Assembly: GCA_025331125.1 (NCBI GenBank)
Contig: JAOALB010000062.1
Coordinates: forward strand, 186,001 to 250,000
Length of the DNA: 64,000 bases
Direction: 5' to 3'
DNA from: Mycogone perniciosa
Lineage: Eukaryota; Ascomycota; Sordariomycetes; Hypocreales; Hypocreaceae
The notes under the pieces are model-generated. The model did no database searches and was not told where the DNA came from. It saw nothing but the letters and a program-made list of their open reading frames with translations. The translations under genes were made by a program, and so were the position numbers. Of the stretch, positions 20,616 to 34,477 are shown piece by piece. Position 1 is the stretch's first letter; each line of letters starts with the position of its first letter.

Positions 20616-21191
20616 ATGTCTCATCCGATTCACAATAATTCGCAACAACGCACACGCACCAGTGACACACGACCAATTTTCCTTTCCCAACTCAACACAT
20701 CACATCAGCATAGTTACAAGATGCCCACCTGCACGCCCTCAAATGCTAGCTTCGCTGGTAAATCCATATTTGCTGATTCCAACAAGTTCATGCGCATATC
20801 CGGGGCTTCTTCAGCTAGCGTTGCCCTCGGTCGCTACTTGAACTCTACGTCAGGGGCATCCACTGCTTCTATGCAGCTAAGACCATCCCGGAAATATGAG
20901 AATATTGATGAAAGTGAGTTCGAAACCATACCGCTTTTCGATGAAGGAGAGGAAGAAAAAGCCGATGGCTTCGTCAATGTGAAGCATAGCGATCTTGGCT
21001 TTGAGACAAAGGAGAGCGTCTCATCGGAGGCAAACAAGGACGGAGATTCTGCCTCCGGCGGAAGTATTGAGGAGCAGTACGTTGATCTGGGTGTGGAAGA
21101 TGACTCCGACAACTCTGAGGAATGGGAAATTGTGGAGAGGAAGGAGGTCATTGATCTAAAAGGTAAGTCCCAGAGACAGAAGAGACATTGA
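20616..21191 (+). CDS. acidic low-complexity protein of unknown function
   Basis: A single open frame of 191 codons from an ATG in good context (aaaATGTCT) to the stop at 21191. The N-terminal third is rich in Ser, Thr, His and Gln (MSHPIHNNSQQRTRTSD). The C-terminal two thirds are strongly acidic (ESEFETIPLFDEGEEE, EEQYVDLGVEDDSDNSEEWEIVE) and end with a basic tail (KGKSQRQKRH). No signal peptide, membrane segment or known domain is seen. It could start later at one of the internal Met codons (residue 36 or 59). The frame is open but has no homology-based support, so it may be a lineage-specific gene or chance. Confidence 0.5.
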   Translation: MSHPIHNNSQQRTRTSDTRPIFLSQLNTSHQHSYKMPTCTPSNASFAGKSIFADSNKFMRISGASSASVALGRYLNSTSGASTASMQLRPSRKYENIDESEFETIPLFDEGEEEKADGFVNVKHSDLGFETKESVSSEANKDGDSASGGSIEEQYVDLGVEDDSDNSEEWEIVERKEVIDLKGKSQRQKRH

Positions 21192-21782
21192 AGGGGGTAT
21201 GGCTTTGAGATTCTAGAGTTGTGATTAGGCTAGTGGATACATAATCGCCATCACTTGGCTTGCTTGTTTAATCATCGCAAACAGCACTATTTTCTATAAT
21301 AACTGTGATCCCAGCTCGAGAATTTAATAGTTTATGACCGACGAAATACAGGATCGACTGCAAGATAACATATTTATCCATTTTTAATAACCTTGTCATA
21401 GAATTTATGCATGATTTGAAAGTAGTACGTATTTTGCTATAAATAGATAGGCATGCACTCTAAACACCTTTAGCCACTCTGTCAACCTCAGTAACGGATT
21501 GTTCCACATCACGGCACATTCCACAACATGACACATTCCTTCATTCCAACGCACATTCCTTGATTCCCAACTAGCTTGCAATAACAGCCGGATCCGTAAG
21601 TCAATGACGATATCATGACTGCTAGATTTCCTAGATTTCCTAGATCCGGATGGTCATGATCAATTAGTTAGCAAGTTTTCATATATTTAAGCAGCCGCTT
21701 TTCCCACCTAACTTGGGATAAGCAAGAGTGTCGAATTCTATCATTTTATGCATTCGTCAATGAGCCCTCATACTGTTGATCT
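21192..21782. other. intergenic, no gene seen
   Basis: Fairly AT-rich sequence with short direct repeats (cacattcc, near 21512-21560; gatttccta twice near 21625-21643). No coding frame was recognised. Confidence 0.45.
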
Positions 21783-22739
21783 GTGATTGATATTGAAAAG
21801 GATAAGTTCCTTCCTCAACCAGCTACAGGGGCTGCTGACCAGATTCTCCGGTGGGGTGACCTGTCTAGGCTTAGAATACTCTTCTTGGGGGGTAAACTTA
21901 GTCATCAGCTTCATGATCTTGACTTTTTTCGACTCATCATGAGACAATGGTCTGATCCTGGTATACATTGCTGCAACTGGGATCTAGTATTTGACCTCAT
22001 CGATTATGTGTTGGATATATTAGTTCAGGAGCAATGGGGCAATGAACTCTTGTGTATGGCTGCCAGCGCGGGCTGTATGCTTATAATCCGGCGTTTGATG
22101 ATTAAAGCTTAGTATAAGGCAGAGCTTAGGACTAAATTGCTGCGTGGGTTTCAACGCGAACAACAAATTCTATTCTTTGGCAAGTCAGTGCATCATCAAT
22201 AGATTGGAGAGGCTGTTTTGGGAAACCATGTTGATGTGGTGGAATATTTGTTGGAGGAGAAGGGCATTGAAGCACACCTTTAACACCTCAACTCGCGCGG
22301 TGAAAACGCTCTGTATCTGGCAGCAAGGCTCTGCAACCCAGCGATATTCCGCCTATTAGTCCCCCGTTTCCAGGAAGGCATACACCAGACAGACGATCAG
22401 GGAGACACGGCCTTTATGCGGATTATTATGAGCTCTTCAGCTTCGCGGGACCGTTGTGAGTCGGCGAAGATTCTGCTCTTACAAGGTGGTGCCAATGGGA
22501 ATAGCCATTTTTGGGACGAGCAGCGGGATCCTTTACGGATAGCTGTGCGGCCTGGAGATTTAGATATGTGCCACCTCTTGATTCGTATTGGCAAAATGGA
22601 TCCGCTCTCAGCCCCAACACATGATAACAATGGGCAAATCGTTTTGAAGGATAAAACTCCCGAGAACGAGGAGAATATGTTGGCAGTATTGCAATTGCAA
22701 TGCACATATGCTAACATAGCATCGATATCGGCTGAATGA
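21783..22739 (+). pseudogene. ankyrin-repeat protein gene inactivated by in-frame stops
   Basis: One reading frame runs through the whole interval and encodes ankyrin-type repeats: NELLCMAASAGCMLIIRRLM, GNHVDVVEYLLEEKGIEAHL, RGENALYLAARLCNPAIFRLL, DRCESAKILLLQGGAN and DPLRIAVRPGDLDMCHLLI. It is interrupted by TAG (22110-22112), TAG (22200-22202) and TAA (22281-22283) and ends at TGA (22737-22739). No insertion or deletion is needed. Each internal stop is one transition from a Gln or Trp codon, which fits RIP rather than neutral decay. TGA at 21777-21779 in the same frame suggests the original reading began further upstream. Ankyrin repeats mediate protein-protein contacts; the specific role is unknown. 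Confidence 0.75.
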
Positions 22740-23157
22740 TGGCCCTGTAGGCGGGAAGCCGAGCGAAGAACGCCTGAATCGATCGACTTCGTGACACAAT
22801 CTTGCGGGGGTATACCGAGCCGATAGACAGGTCGAGAAGGAAGTGTCGCTCATGGAGTATGTGGTTGCCGTCCAAGACAATTCTGGTGCAGAACTGATAG
22901 ACGGACAGATAAAGAAGGTATTATGCCGTTAAAATTGCGAGTGCCTTTTAAGTACCTATTGTCGAGGGCGGCTTGATACCGACGGGTTAAGTAAGGCTGA
23001 AGTAAACGTCCTGCTAATAGCCTAATACGGATAAGGTGTACGCGCTTTGCAAGTTTCAAGACGTTCTATGCCTGAAACCGATGATATCCTCTCGCAGGAG
23101 GAATTTGCAGCGATAAGGTTAGTGCTATTGCATTCTCGCCAGATAGTCGATTTATAT
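22740..23157. other. transition zone into AT-rich block
   Basis: Composition is still normal to about 23150. No coding frame with recognisable content was found; this may be the 3' part of the ankyrin gene or its flank. Confidence 0.4.
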
Positions 23158-23777
23158 AGACAAACCTTAAAACCCCCGTCCTAGTTAACTAGGGCAGGGA
23201 TAGTTGTTTTTAGGACCCCTTTAATATAAGTTTGTCATTTATTGTATTATTCTTTATCTCTTTTATTAACCTTATTCCGTAGTCTTTAGTAATAATAATT
23301 TAACTTTTTATAGCTGCGCCCTTTTTTATCCTTTCCTATAACTAGGCATTTTTAGTATAGCGCTATATCCAAATTAGATTTAAGTATAGGGTGCTGCTCC
23401 TTAAACTATTTTCTTTACCTTTATATACTAAAATTACAAAAACACTAACTTTTATTAACTTTAAACTCGCTAATATAGATTTATCTTTAATAATCTAAAA
23501 ATATATATATTAGCCTACTAGTATTATAATAAGTTGGATATATATTTATTTATATCCTTGATATAAAGCTTATAGCAATACCTTTAGTTTAAGGGAGAGA
23601 ATTATTATAAGTATTAATATACAATCTTTAATCTAATATAATTATATATAGTTACTAACAATTTATTATAGTCCTTTATAAAAGTAGCTTATTTAAGTTA
23701 TTAATATATATACTTTCCTTAATTACAGTATTAATATTAATACTTTACTATATGTTAATTAGTTTTTTTAGTGTAAG

Positions 23778-23782
23778 CTTTC
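23778..23782 (+). repeat. 5' target-site duplication of gypsy element A (ctttc)
   Basis: ctttc directly before the 5' LTR is repeated at 39903-39907 directly after the 3' LTR. Confidence 0.85.
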
Positions 23783-24160
23783 TGTTACGACCCGACTAGG
23801 CCAAGGCCTAGGTCTAGAGGAATATCGGAACAACAGGCCAATAGGAATATAATTATTAGGGTATATACTAAATTACGGATAATTAGGGATATATATAAGT
23901 AATTGCGAACCTTAAATTATTAGGAATATAGCTATATTCCTTAATAATTATTATAACTCTCTTTAATATATATATAACTAGTTTATTACTTATTTAATAT
24001 AGTTATTTAAATAGTTGTTAATAAATATAATTTATTAAAACTGCCTATTGTATAAAATAGTAACTATATTACTTTATTTAATATTTATCTTTAACCTTTT
24101 TATTAATATAAACCTTATAAACTTTAGTTTAACTATTAAAAGTTAACCTAGATTATAATA
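23783..24160 (+). repeat. 5' LTR of element A
   Basis: 378 bp, starting tgttacgacccgactaggcc and ending gattataata. It still has most original C and G bases at its start, unlike the 3' LTR. It preserves the uninterrupted form of the site where solo LTR E3 entered the 3' LTR (atttaaatagttgttaataa). Confidence 0.88.
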
Positions 24161-24719
24161 TATTAATAACTTTATTTAAAAGGCTATTAAGAATTTTAAA
24201 TAATACTGTAAATATATTTATTATAATATTTTCTTTTAATACTTTACCTTTTATTTTACCTTTTTACTTAATATAAGATAATAATAAAAATAATAATATA
24301 AATAAAAGTAAAAATAAAAATAAAGTTAATAAAATAAAATAATTATATATCTATATAAAAAAAGCTTTTTAGTATATAAAAGTTAATTATATGAAATAAA
24401 AGTAATACTATTAATATTTAATTATTAAAAATATAAAACTTTAATAAATAATTTAATAATAGTAAATAACTATTATAAACTTATAAAACTTGGCCTTACT
24501 TACTTTAAACTTTATACTAAACTATAAAGGGAACTAACCTTTAAGGGACTTAAAAGAGTTACTTAAAATATAGCCTTTTAAGCCTTTTAATAAAAGTATT
24601 ATAAGACTTTAACTGTTTTTTATTTAATTATATAACTATTTTATTTATTTTTTAATTAGCTTTAATATAGAGATTAATAAAGTCTTTTTAGCTGCTAAAC
24701 AATTTAAAAGAAATATTTT

Positions 24720-24881
24720 TGTCACGGCACCAAACCTGCCCTCTGATGACTTATCAGTATCATGTGCGTCCTTACATAATGGCTTGGTCCTACTCCTCCA
24801 AACTATATCCTTATAGCTTCTTGCCTTGTTTAAGGCACAACAAAGATATTACCTTGACCCGCTGTTCCGTGTGCCATAATA
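24720..24881 (-). mobile_element. solo LTR related to gypsy D, with target duplication atttt
   Basis: A 162-bp island of normal composition in AT-rich DNA, starting tgtcacggcacc. Read on the plus strand it is collinear with the reverse complement of the 172-bp LTR of element D (tgttacggcac at one end, gcacaacaa...ttgacc...ataata at the other), so it is a diverged relative in minus orientation. The 5-mer atttt is present on both sides (24715-24719 and 24882-24886). Confidence 0.75.
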
Positions 24882-27800
24882 ATTTTAAAATAGTTTAAAT
24901 CTATTTAAAGGGATTTCTTTAATAATAAAAGTAAAGCTAATAAATAGATATAGTTTATATTCGCTAACTATAATTAATTTAAGGAAAAACTAAAAAATAT
25001 TTTTAATAATATTAATAAAGAATATATTATAGATATAAACTTATAAATTTAATTTAAAAAGGAAAGTACTTTAACTATATTATATAATTTAAAAACTATA
25101 CTTTTAAAGTTAAATAAAGAAACTTTACTTTTATTAAATACTTTTATAATAAATTAACATTAAAAGTTAAAAAGAAAGCTTATAAATTCTTTTATAATAA
25201 AGGTATTATTAAGTTTATTAAAAAATATATAAATATAAATAATTTACTTTATAAACTTTATTTAAATATAAAGAAAAGATAATGGTAATTTAAATAAGTT
25301 TATAAATATTAAAGATATAGAAATTAAAGTAAAAAGTAATAAAAAATTATTGCTAGCTTCAATAATAAAAGATTTAATTAAATAGATTTAAATACTATAT
25401 AAAGGGAAAAGTAAAGATTATTTATTATAACTATAATAAATTAAAATATTTTTAAAGGACTATAAAGCTTTATAAAAGCCGAGAATTAATAAACTTTAAA
25501 AGCCTAGATTAAAACTTAAATAAAAGGTTAATATAGTTTTAAAAGCTATTGATTATATATTATTTAGCTAAACTATATACTATAATAATAGCTGCTTTAT
25601 TTATAAATTTAATAAAAATAAAAGCAGATAATATTTATAATAAATTAAAAAGGATAATAGTTAAAATTTAAACTTTTAATTTTTAAAGGTATATTTAAAG
25701 AAAATAAAATAAATAAATATTTACTATACTTAAACAATTTAGTAAAATAAAACTTAAACTTTAGCTATATAAAGTTAAATAAGGATAATAATATTTTAAT
25801 TAAATAAATAATTACTGTAATTAATTATTAATATTTTAATTAAATTACTGCAGGTAATAAAGGATAGACTAGCAGCAGTAACTTTAATAATAAAAATAAA
25901 AATAACTTTTTATAATATAAATTATTATTATATAATATTATACTTTTAAAACTAGAAAATATATTACCTATAAATAATAACTTTCAAAGTAAATTAAATA
26001 AATATTACCTAAACCTAGTTAAAAAAGTTATTATAAATATATAATAAAATAAAATAAACTTATATTTATATAAACTGCTTTATATATAAAATAAAGTGAA
26101 TAATAAAATAGCTATTAAAGTTATTTTAACTGCTTTAGCTATATATAAAGAACTAGTGCATTTCTATATATAAAGTGATTATATTATAAATAACTTGATT
26201 TATAAAAGATATTATATTATATCCTAAATTATTTATATTATATATAAATATATAATATACTTTTAAAAAAAGGGAAAATATAATATATTTTTAATTGAAA
26301 ATCTATTTTATGTTATAAAGTAAATATAAGATTATAATACTTTTAAAAAATAGATTATAATTATATAATATTAAAACTTTAAAGTTATTATTAATAATAT
26401 TATTTAAAGTATAATAATTTAAAGTATATTATATATAAATTAAATGAATTAAAGGATTAATATATATAATAAACTAATAATATTTTATATTTATTTTTAA
26501 ACTATATATACTGTTAAAAGGATAAATGTATTATTTATGTATAAGGAAAACTTTACAAATAGTAAATATAAAAGTATATAAAGTATAAACCTACCTTAAA
26601 AGACAAAAAGATTAATTAGATTATAAAAGAGCTGCATTAAAATTAATTTAACTTTATTATTTATAAAAGAACTGCCTATACTAAAAAAAAGTAGTATTTA
26701 CTTTAAGGAACTTTAATTAACTGTAAAATTTATATAAAATAAAAAGAATTAAGAAATAATTAATATTACTTATAAAAGGGCTATAAAGTAGTAATTAATA
26801 AATTATATCTCTTAAAATATTAAATAATAAAAGTAATAATAAAGATTTACTATATTTTAAATTAAAGATAATAGTTAAGGGATATTAGCTATATATATTA
26901 ATAGATAGCAGAGCGATAAGTAATTTTATTATACCTATAACTATAAATTGCCTATAATTACTTTAAAAAAAGAAAATTAAACTATATTAATTTTATTACA
27001 TAAAAGGAGGAGCCTTTATATATAATAATAAATAAATTAAATGAAAGGTTAATTATTTTAAACTTAAAATCGCTAAATATAAAAGAGTAGTTTTTTATAA
27101 TATAGCGAATATTAATAAATATAATATTATTTTTAATTATCTTTAATTAAAATATAATAACTTTAATATTAACTAGGAAAATAGTTAATTTTATTAATGC
27201 AATAATAAAGCTTCTTTAGCAATTAAAATTACTAAAAAAGACTTAGCTATAAAAAAGAAATTTTAAAATATAAAACCTTGAAATAAGCTAATAAAAGGAA
27301 TTAAGAAAGTTACTTTTAATTTAATTATAGAAATAATTTATTTAAAAATAAAGCTTAAATATAGTAAAGGGAAAAATAAACAAATTTAAAAAATAATAAC
27401 CTTTTTATAGAAAGTATTTAATAATAGTAATAAAATACTTAAAATAAAAAGCTTTAAAATAATAGTATTATTAAAATAACTATAAGATATGCTTAAAGAA
27501 TACTAAAAGTATAATAAGCTATTTAAAGAAATATTTAATATAAAGCTACTAGAATATAGTTAATAGGACTATATAATTAAGCTTAAAGATAATATAAGCA
27601 CTACCTTTTATAAAATTTCTAATCTAAATAAAAAAGAATTTAAAAGCTTATATAATTATCTGGATAATATATTAGTTAAAGGATATATTTAATCCTTTTT
27701 ATTAAAAGTAGGCTATTCTATTATATTTATATTAAAGAAAAAAGGTAAACTATAATTAGTTATAGATTACTAATAGTTTAATAAAGCTATTATTAAAAAT

Positions 27801-27972
27801 AAAACTCTACTATTATTAATTATAAAATTATAGGATAAACTATATAGGAAAAAGTAGTTTATAGTACTGGATCTTAAAGGCGCTTATAACTTTATTTGCA
27901 TTAAAAAAGGATATAAATAAATAACTGCTTTTTAAATTAAGTATAGTTTATTTAAATACTTAGTTATACCTT

Positions 27973-28144
27973 TATTATAGTATAGGAAGGCAGGTCAGGG
28001 CAAATATTGTTGTTGTGCTGTGGAGAGCAAGGAAGCCCTAAGGCTCTATGGAAAGCTATAGCTAGGAACGCGTTGGGGCCTGGTTATATGACTGGAGCTT
28101 ACGTGACAGGGCGTCAATATCGCGTTACAGTCAGTGCCGTAACA
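27973..28144 (-). repeat. 3' LTR of element D
   Basis: 172 bp of much higher GC content than its surroundings. It matches 34478-34649 with differences that are mostly C/T and G/A. A chance open frame over this LTR (28007-28216) is not a gene. Confidence 0.85.
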
Positions 28145-31100
28145 GTACCCCCCCTCTTATTTCGCTATTCGGCCGCGAATAGCTATATTGCTTATATAAA
28201 TCGAAATTCCGGGTAATCTATTTTAATACTTTTAATATAAAGGTAAATGGGGCGAATTATATAGTTTTTAGTATTAATAATATATAGTTTAATTATAGGC
28301 TTTAGCGTAATGTAGTTTTCGATTAGCGCTTTGTAGGTATTAGTTTCTTTTTAGCTATTTCCTCTTTTTCTTTTTTTATAATTCCTTTTAATGTTTATTA
28401 TAATAGGCCTGGCTTTTTTAGGCTTTTTATATAAAAGTTTTATATTACCCTTTTTTAGCCTTATAAGTCTTTAGCTAGTTGCTATATAGCAGTATAATAT
28501 CTTTATTTAATAAAGTAATAGAAACTGTTATTATTATAATAATCCAGGAGCGCTTTAAACTCCTATTTTTTTTATACTTTATTTATATTATTTTCTTTTT
28601 CTAATACCTTGCCTTAAATATTCTTTAACTTGGCTTTATTAATTATCTTTTACCTAAAGCGCAGTAGGGTAGCTGTTTTAGGTTATAGGAGAGAGTTATA
28701 TAAGACTAGGAAGATCTTTATACCTTCTAGTAAACTAACAGCGCAGGCTTATAGGTATACCTTTATTATTATATAAAGTCCCACCTATTTATTATCTAGC
28801 TTTTTTATTAGCTAGTTCATTTTTATATTTTATATATTAATAAAGACTTCCTGCCTAATAGTATAGATTAATAATGCCTCCTTTTATGCATTTGCGTTTT
28901 CTTTATATCTTTTTCTTAAAGCTTTAGTAAAGGCCTTTAATTATATAATAATGCATTTAAATTAGTCGGCAATAGTATTAATATAAAAAAACTCTTTTTT
29001 CTTTACTGCGGAAAGGTTTAGCAGGCAGGGCTATAAAGGCTTTATCTTTAAGCGAGGGTTAAAACTATAGTTAGCGAAAAATAACGATATATTAGTAATT
29101 TTAAATATTATATTATTTACAGTAAATTCAGCTAATAGGAGCCAGTAGACCTAATTATCCTAGTAAAATTTAATAAAAGCTTACAGGTATTATTTTATAT
29201 TTATATTAATTCTTTTAGTTTAGCTATTAGTTTTAAAGTAGAAAATTAATAACTGTTTTAATATAACTTTTAATTGCTTTAAAAGTTATTTTTAGAATTT
29301 TAATATAAATTATATATTGCAGTTTAATATAATATTATTAAATATATTATAAAGGCAGTAAATCCTGCTAATAAATATATTAATTAGCTTTTCTGCTAAT
29401 AGTAAAGTAATAGGTATAAAGTAATATATTTTAATAAAGCAGTAAACTATTACCAGTAAATATTTATAGGTAATATTATAATAGCAGGATTTAGGCAGTA
29501 GTATAATATAGTTAATAGAGATATTTAACTATATATAAAATAAAACTAGCAGTAGTTAAAGGAAACTTTATAGTAAGGATTATAAGGCCTTTATTTTAAT
29601 ATATAGTTTATAGGCTTATATAAATGCTTTAGTGTCTTTTAAGATTTATAGCTATTAGTATATTTAACTAATAAGGTCTAGGGTTTTAAACCTGCCTAGG
29701 TATCTAGCTAGGCCGCTAAAGTGGTTTTTAAATAGGATTTATATATAAAGTTTATTATTAAAGGGAATAAAGAGCTACTCTCAGTAATAGATTTTGTTAT
29801 TTATTATTTAGCAGTTATTTATTATAATCTAGAGTTCCTTGCAGAGCTGCTTTAGCTATCGGCAAATATTAAGGTCTTAAAGCGCAGTTACTATTTCTCT
29901 CGCTATAGTATTTTATTTATATACTGCTATAATTAAGTTATTAATTAGTTTATTTTCTGCAGGTATTATTATAGCTATAAAGGCAGCCTTTATAAATATT
30001 TCTATATTTAATAAGATTTCTTTTTAGAATATTACTTAAGCTTTAAGGCTGAAAGAACTTTATAAAAGGATAGTATATTGCCTGTTTTTAATTTAGTTAT
30101 TAAAGGGATTTAATTTTGCAGGCCTATTTTCTACTTTTTTACTTAAAGCGTTAAGCTTTATAGCCTTAAAGCTAGGTCGATAAATAATATAGAAGTTAAA
30201 GTTAAAGAGGAATTTAAACTATTAGACTTATTGCTAATTTAAGGCTTTAATTAAAGTAAAGTATTTAAGGTTTTTATAGTCTATAATAATATTAAATTCT
30301 TATAAGCTTTATAATTTTAGGCGCTACTCTTTTATTACTTTAATAATAATTAAGAGTTCTTTATTATAGATTTTATAGTTGCATTTTTAAGTGTTATACT
30401 TTATAAAGAAGAATATAACAAAGTATAAAATGCCTTTTTTATTATACTGCAATAAGATACCGCTTAATGCTTAATTAAAGGCGTTTATTTTAAAGACTAT
30501 TTATTTATTATAGTTAAAGAGGGCTAAAATTAAAGTTAATTTAAAAATGCATTTAATTAAATTAAAGGCTTTTTGCTGTTTTTCTCTTTAAATATATAGT
30601 TAATTTTTCTTTAAAAGCTTATTTAATAGTATAGCTATTTTAAAGTATTTTTAAATAAAATAGTAATAAAATTTTATAAAGCTAAAGAACTTTTATAAGT
30701 CTTTTACTCCTTTAAATAGTTGCTAGTTTAATATAGCTTTAACCTTTTTAAGATTTATCTTTAATCCCTTTAAAGTAATAATTAAGCTAAAGTATTTTAT
30801 TTTTATTATTTTAAACTTATATTTAATAATATTAATTTAAAGGCTAGTGTTTTAAAAGCAGGCTATTACTTTATAGATATACTTTCAGTATTCCTTTTAG
30901 CTTAAAAAGTATATAAAGATATTATTAAAGTATACTATATAGGTGCAGTTAAAAAGGTTATAAAGAGTATAATTAATATAATATTAAAATATAGCAGGTG
31001 TATTATAGAGGCTAAAAAGTATAATTAATATTTTAAAAAGGCTAAACCTTATAATAAATACTATTTTTTATATATCTCCTTTAGTAATATAGAGATTATT

Positions 31101-34100
31101 AAACGCAGTAATAATATTAAGTTTTATATATACCTTTATATAGCTTAAAGCATTAAAGGTTTCTTAAATTAATAATAATAGGTATTAATTTTTAGTAATA
31201 ATATTATTTAACCTTTAATAGTTTTAATAGATACAGATACTGCCTTTTAGTTTTATAGCTAAAAGGAGGGGAGTAGTATATTATATTTACAATTCGCAGA
31301 TAAATCCTTTTATTAAATTATTATTTAACTATTTTTTTATTACCTATAGTTTATTAAATAAAAATAGCCTATTCTTTTAGTATAAAGGGTCTTTTCCTAG
31401 TAATATTTTAATTTTATAGTTTTAGGCCTATTATAAAGGAAGCTTATTTACTGTCTTTAGCAGGAAGGTATTATATAGGTTATATAGCTAGGATAGCAGT
31501 TTCTTTAAAATATTTAGCTTATTAAGTTTAAGTTTTCCTATTATAAATTTCTTTATATTAATAGCTGTAATCTTTTTTAGTTATATTAAAGAGTAGTATT
31601 TATTAATAAAGTTATATATTTCTTTTAATAATACTATTTTCACTTTAATATAGTCTCTTTATCCTGTAAGTATTTATTAAAAAAGCTTATTTAAAAGCTT
31701 TAATAGGCTAATAGGCGCTAATTCTTTAATTTTAATAGCTTAATTAATCCTTTCTTAAATTACTTTTATTGCGCGGATATATAATTAATAATAAAAGGTA
31801 ATAAAGTTTATAGCTATTATTATTTATATATTTACTATATCTAAGTATATTTCTTAATTTTAAGGTTTAGTTTAGTTTTATAAAAGCAGTATATTAAAAG
31901 GTAATAGTAGTAGCTTTAATAAATGTTTTCCTTTTTATTATTAACTGCAGATTATAAAGGCGGGCAGCAGCTTTATATATATTTAGTTTAGGATTATCTA
32001 TACTTATATTTCCTTATTATTAATTCTGCTGCATTTATAGGTTATATAGTAATCTCGGTTTAATATTAAGGTTTATAAAATATATAGTTTATAAGCTCCC
32101 TTTTTAATTAAATTGCAGTCTGCTTTTTTTTAGGTATTTTTAACTAATAATTGCTAATATAATATAGTTTTTTATTTAGTTAAATTAGGCTTTACTTTAT
32201 CTAAGGCGTCTTTAACTATTAATTGCCAGTAATATATATTCTTTATATTAGCTTTAATAAAGTTATTTTTTATTTCAACTACTATTAAAACTTATATAAA
32301 GCTGGCTATATTCTTTAAAAGGCAATAGTTATAATAGTAATAGGATTTAAAAGTAATAGTTAATTCTTCCTAGTTAATATTAAAGTTATATTCTTTTAGC
32401 TATAAAAGGCTAAAGATAATAAATATATTATTAAGGATATTTATAATAAAAAAGAGGTAAAGTTCTTTATAAAGGCTAATTATAGTTTATATAATAAAAA
32501 AGTTTAAAATTTTATTAGCTATACTTTTATTAGTAAAAAGGAGGTTTTTAGTAAATAGCAGTTATTAGGTAGTAATACTAAATTGCTTAATAAAGGCGCA
32601 GCTAGTAAAAGCTTAAAGTATATAGCTGTTATTTATTAAAGCTTTTATATTAATATAAATATTATATGCAAAGGATAGTATAGTTTATATTAAAAGGGAT
32701 TTACTATTTATTAATTTAAGTTTAAAGGGCTTTTAACTAAAAAGGCAGTAGTGGATTTATTTTAAAATAATAGTACTATTTACAGTTAACCTTTATTTGC
32801 GACTTTTAGCAGAGGTTAATCTTTTCCCTAGTTTATAAATTAAGTCTAGGTTTTTAATAGGTATAGCTGGCTAAATTAAGGTAAGTTAAAAGTTAATAAG
32901 GCAGCGCTACTGTTATTGTCTTTATTAATATTTAAGGAGAGTATATTATTTAAAGCCTAGATTTATAGGTTAACTAAGCGTTATAGGTAATATTAATATA
33001 TTATTAGGGTTTAGTTATTATACTTTACTAGGCTGTTTAACTATTAGCTTTAAAATACTGCTAAGTTAAAGTATAGTTAATATAGCTAAACTTAGTAATT
33101 TTAGTTTTATACCTAGTATAGATTTCCTTAATATATATTAGCCTGCTTTTTTATAATAAAAGTATAGTCCTTTAGTAATATATTTTTTGCGAGAAACTTA
33201 AAGGCGAGGTAGTATAGTATATACAGTATCTAGCTGTATTAAATTACTAGTTAGCGCTTAAGCAGCAGCTTAGTTATTTACTTAGTTATTTATTTAGTTA
33301 TTTTACTAGCATTAATAATATTACTGCTATTATTAATAGCTTTATTAATATTAGCCTATTTAGGCAGTGTAAAGGGCATTATAGTAGGCGCCTTTTTAAA
33401 GCCTATTATAGATAGTTTAATAGAGTTAGTATTATTTAATAAAATTAAACTTATCTGGCTTAATTATTTAAGTCTTTATAGTATTAGCAAGTTTTTAAAA
33501 GACTTTTATCTTTAAAGCCTTTACTATTTACTTGGCAGTTTTACTATATTCGCTGCCTAGTATAAATAACTTTATTATAAAGTTTTAAAAAGGCTTATTT
33601 AATATATATAAGTTATTAAAAAACTGTAATGCCTTTTAAAATAAGTTAATTATTTTATATTGCTTATTAAAATCGGTAAAAAGTATTGCATTAATCTTTT
33701 AATATTACTAGGCGGGGTTATTAAAATTCTTAATAATAATATTAAAGTTTTTTTATTACAGTTAATATATATTTCCTTTTAAAAGGCTTATAATATATAG
33801 GATCTTTTTAAGTTTAATTAAGAAAATTAACTAATTACCTATAAAAGTAATATTAATCTAAAAGCGCTAGTTAATATATTTTTACTAGTATTTAATAATA
33901 TCTTTCTATTTACTATTAAATTACTTAAAGTCTTTAATTTAGCAGTAGCTAAATAGGTTATTATTTTTAAGGTTCAGTAGCAAGGCTGCATTTAAAGCTT
34001 TAACCTAAGCTTTAATTTATACTTTAAGGTTTTAGTTTTTAGCTGCCTATTTTAAGATTTTTTATTTAAAGGTTTACTTTTATTTTTTTTATTAAACTAG

Positions 34101-34477
34101 GCCTTTATTTATTACTTAATTAAAGAGATAAAACTAGTAATAAAGGTTATTATCTTTAATAATCGCGTTTATTAAATGTATATAGTTACTATTAACGCTA
34201 GATTTTCATAGGGTTTTAAAAAGAAAAAGGAAAGGTATTAGCTCTATAGCGAAAACGATAGTCTATTAAGCCAGGTTAGGTTATAGGGCGAGGTTTAGGG
34301 TATCTATATTTATTTTATTTATAATTAATTTCTTATAGATATAGGGTTTAAAGGGCGAGGGCTAGGCTGTAGAGGCGTTATTGTGGGTTTAGGAATAAAG
34401 GGGGAATTTAGGGAAGTTTATAATTGGTTAAGTATATGCCTCGCGACAGCGCAGCCGAGTTAAAGGATAGCATAAAC

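Noticed and set aside
28007..28216. 69-codon open frame in the AT-rich block
   Set aside because: It lies across the LTR of gypsy D and its polypurine tract; open only because this segment is less RIP-mutated.
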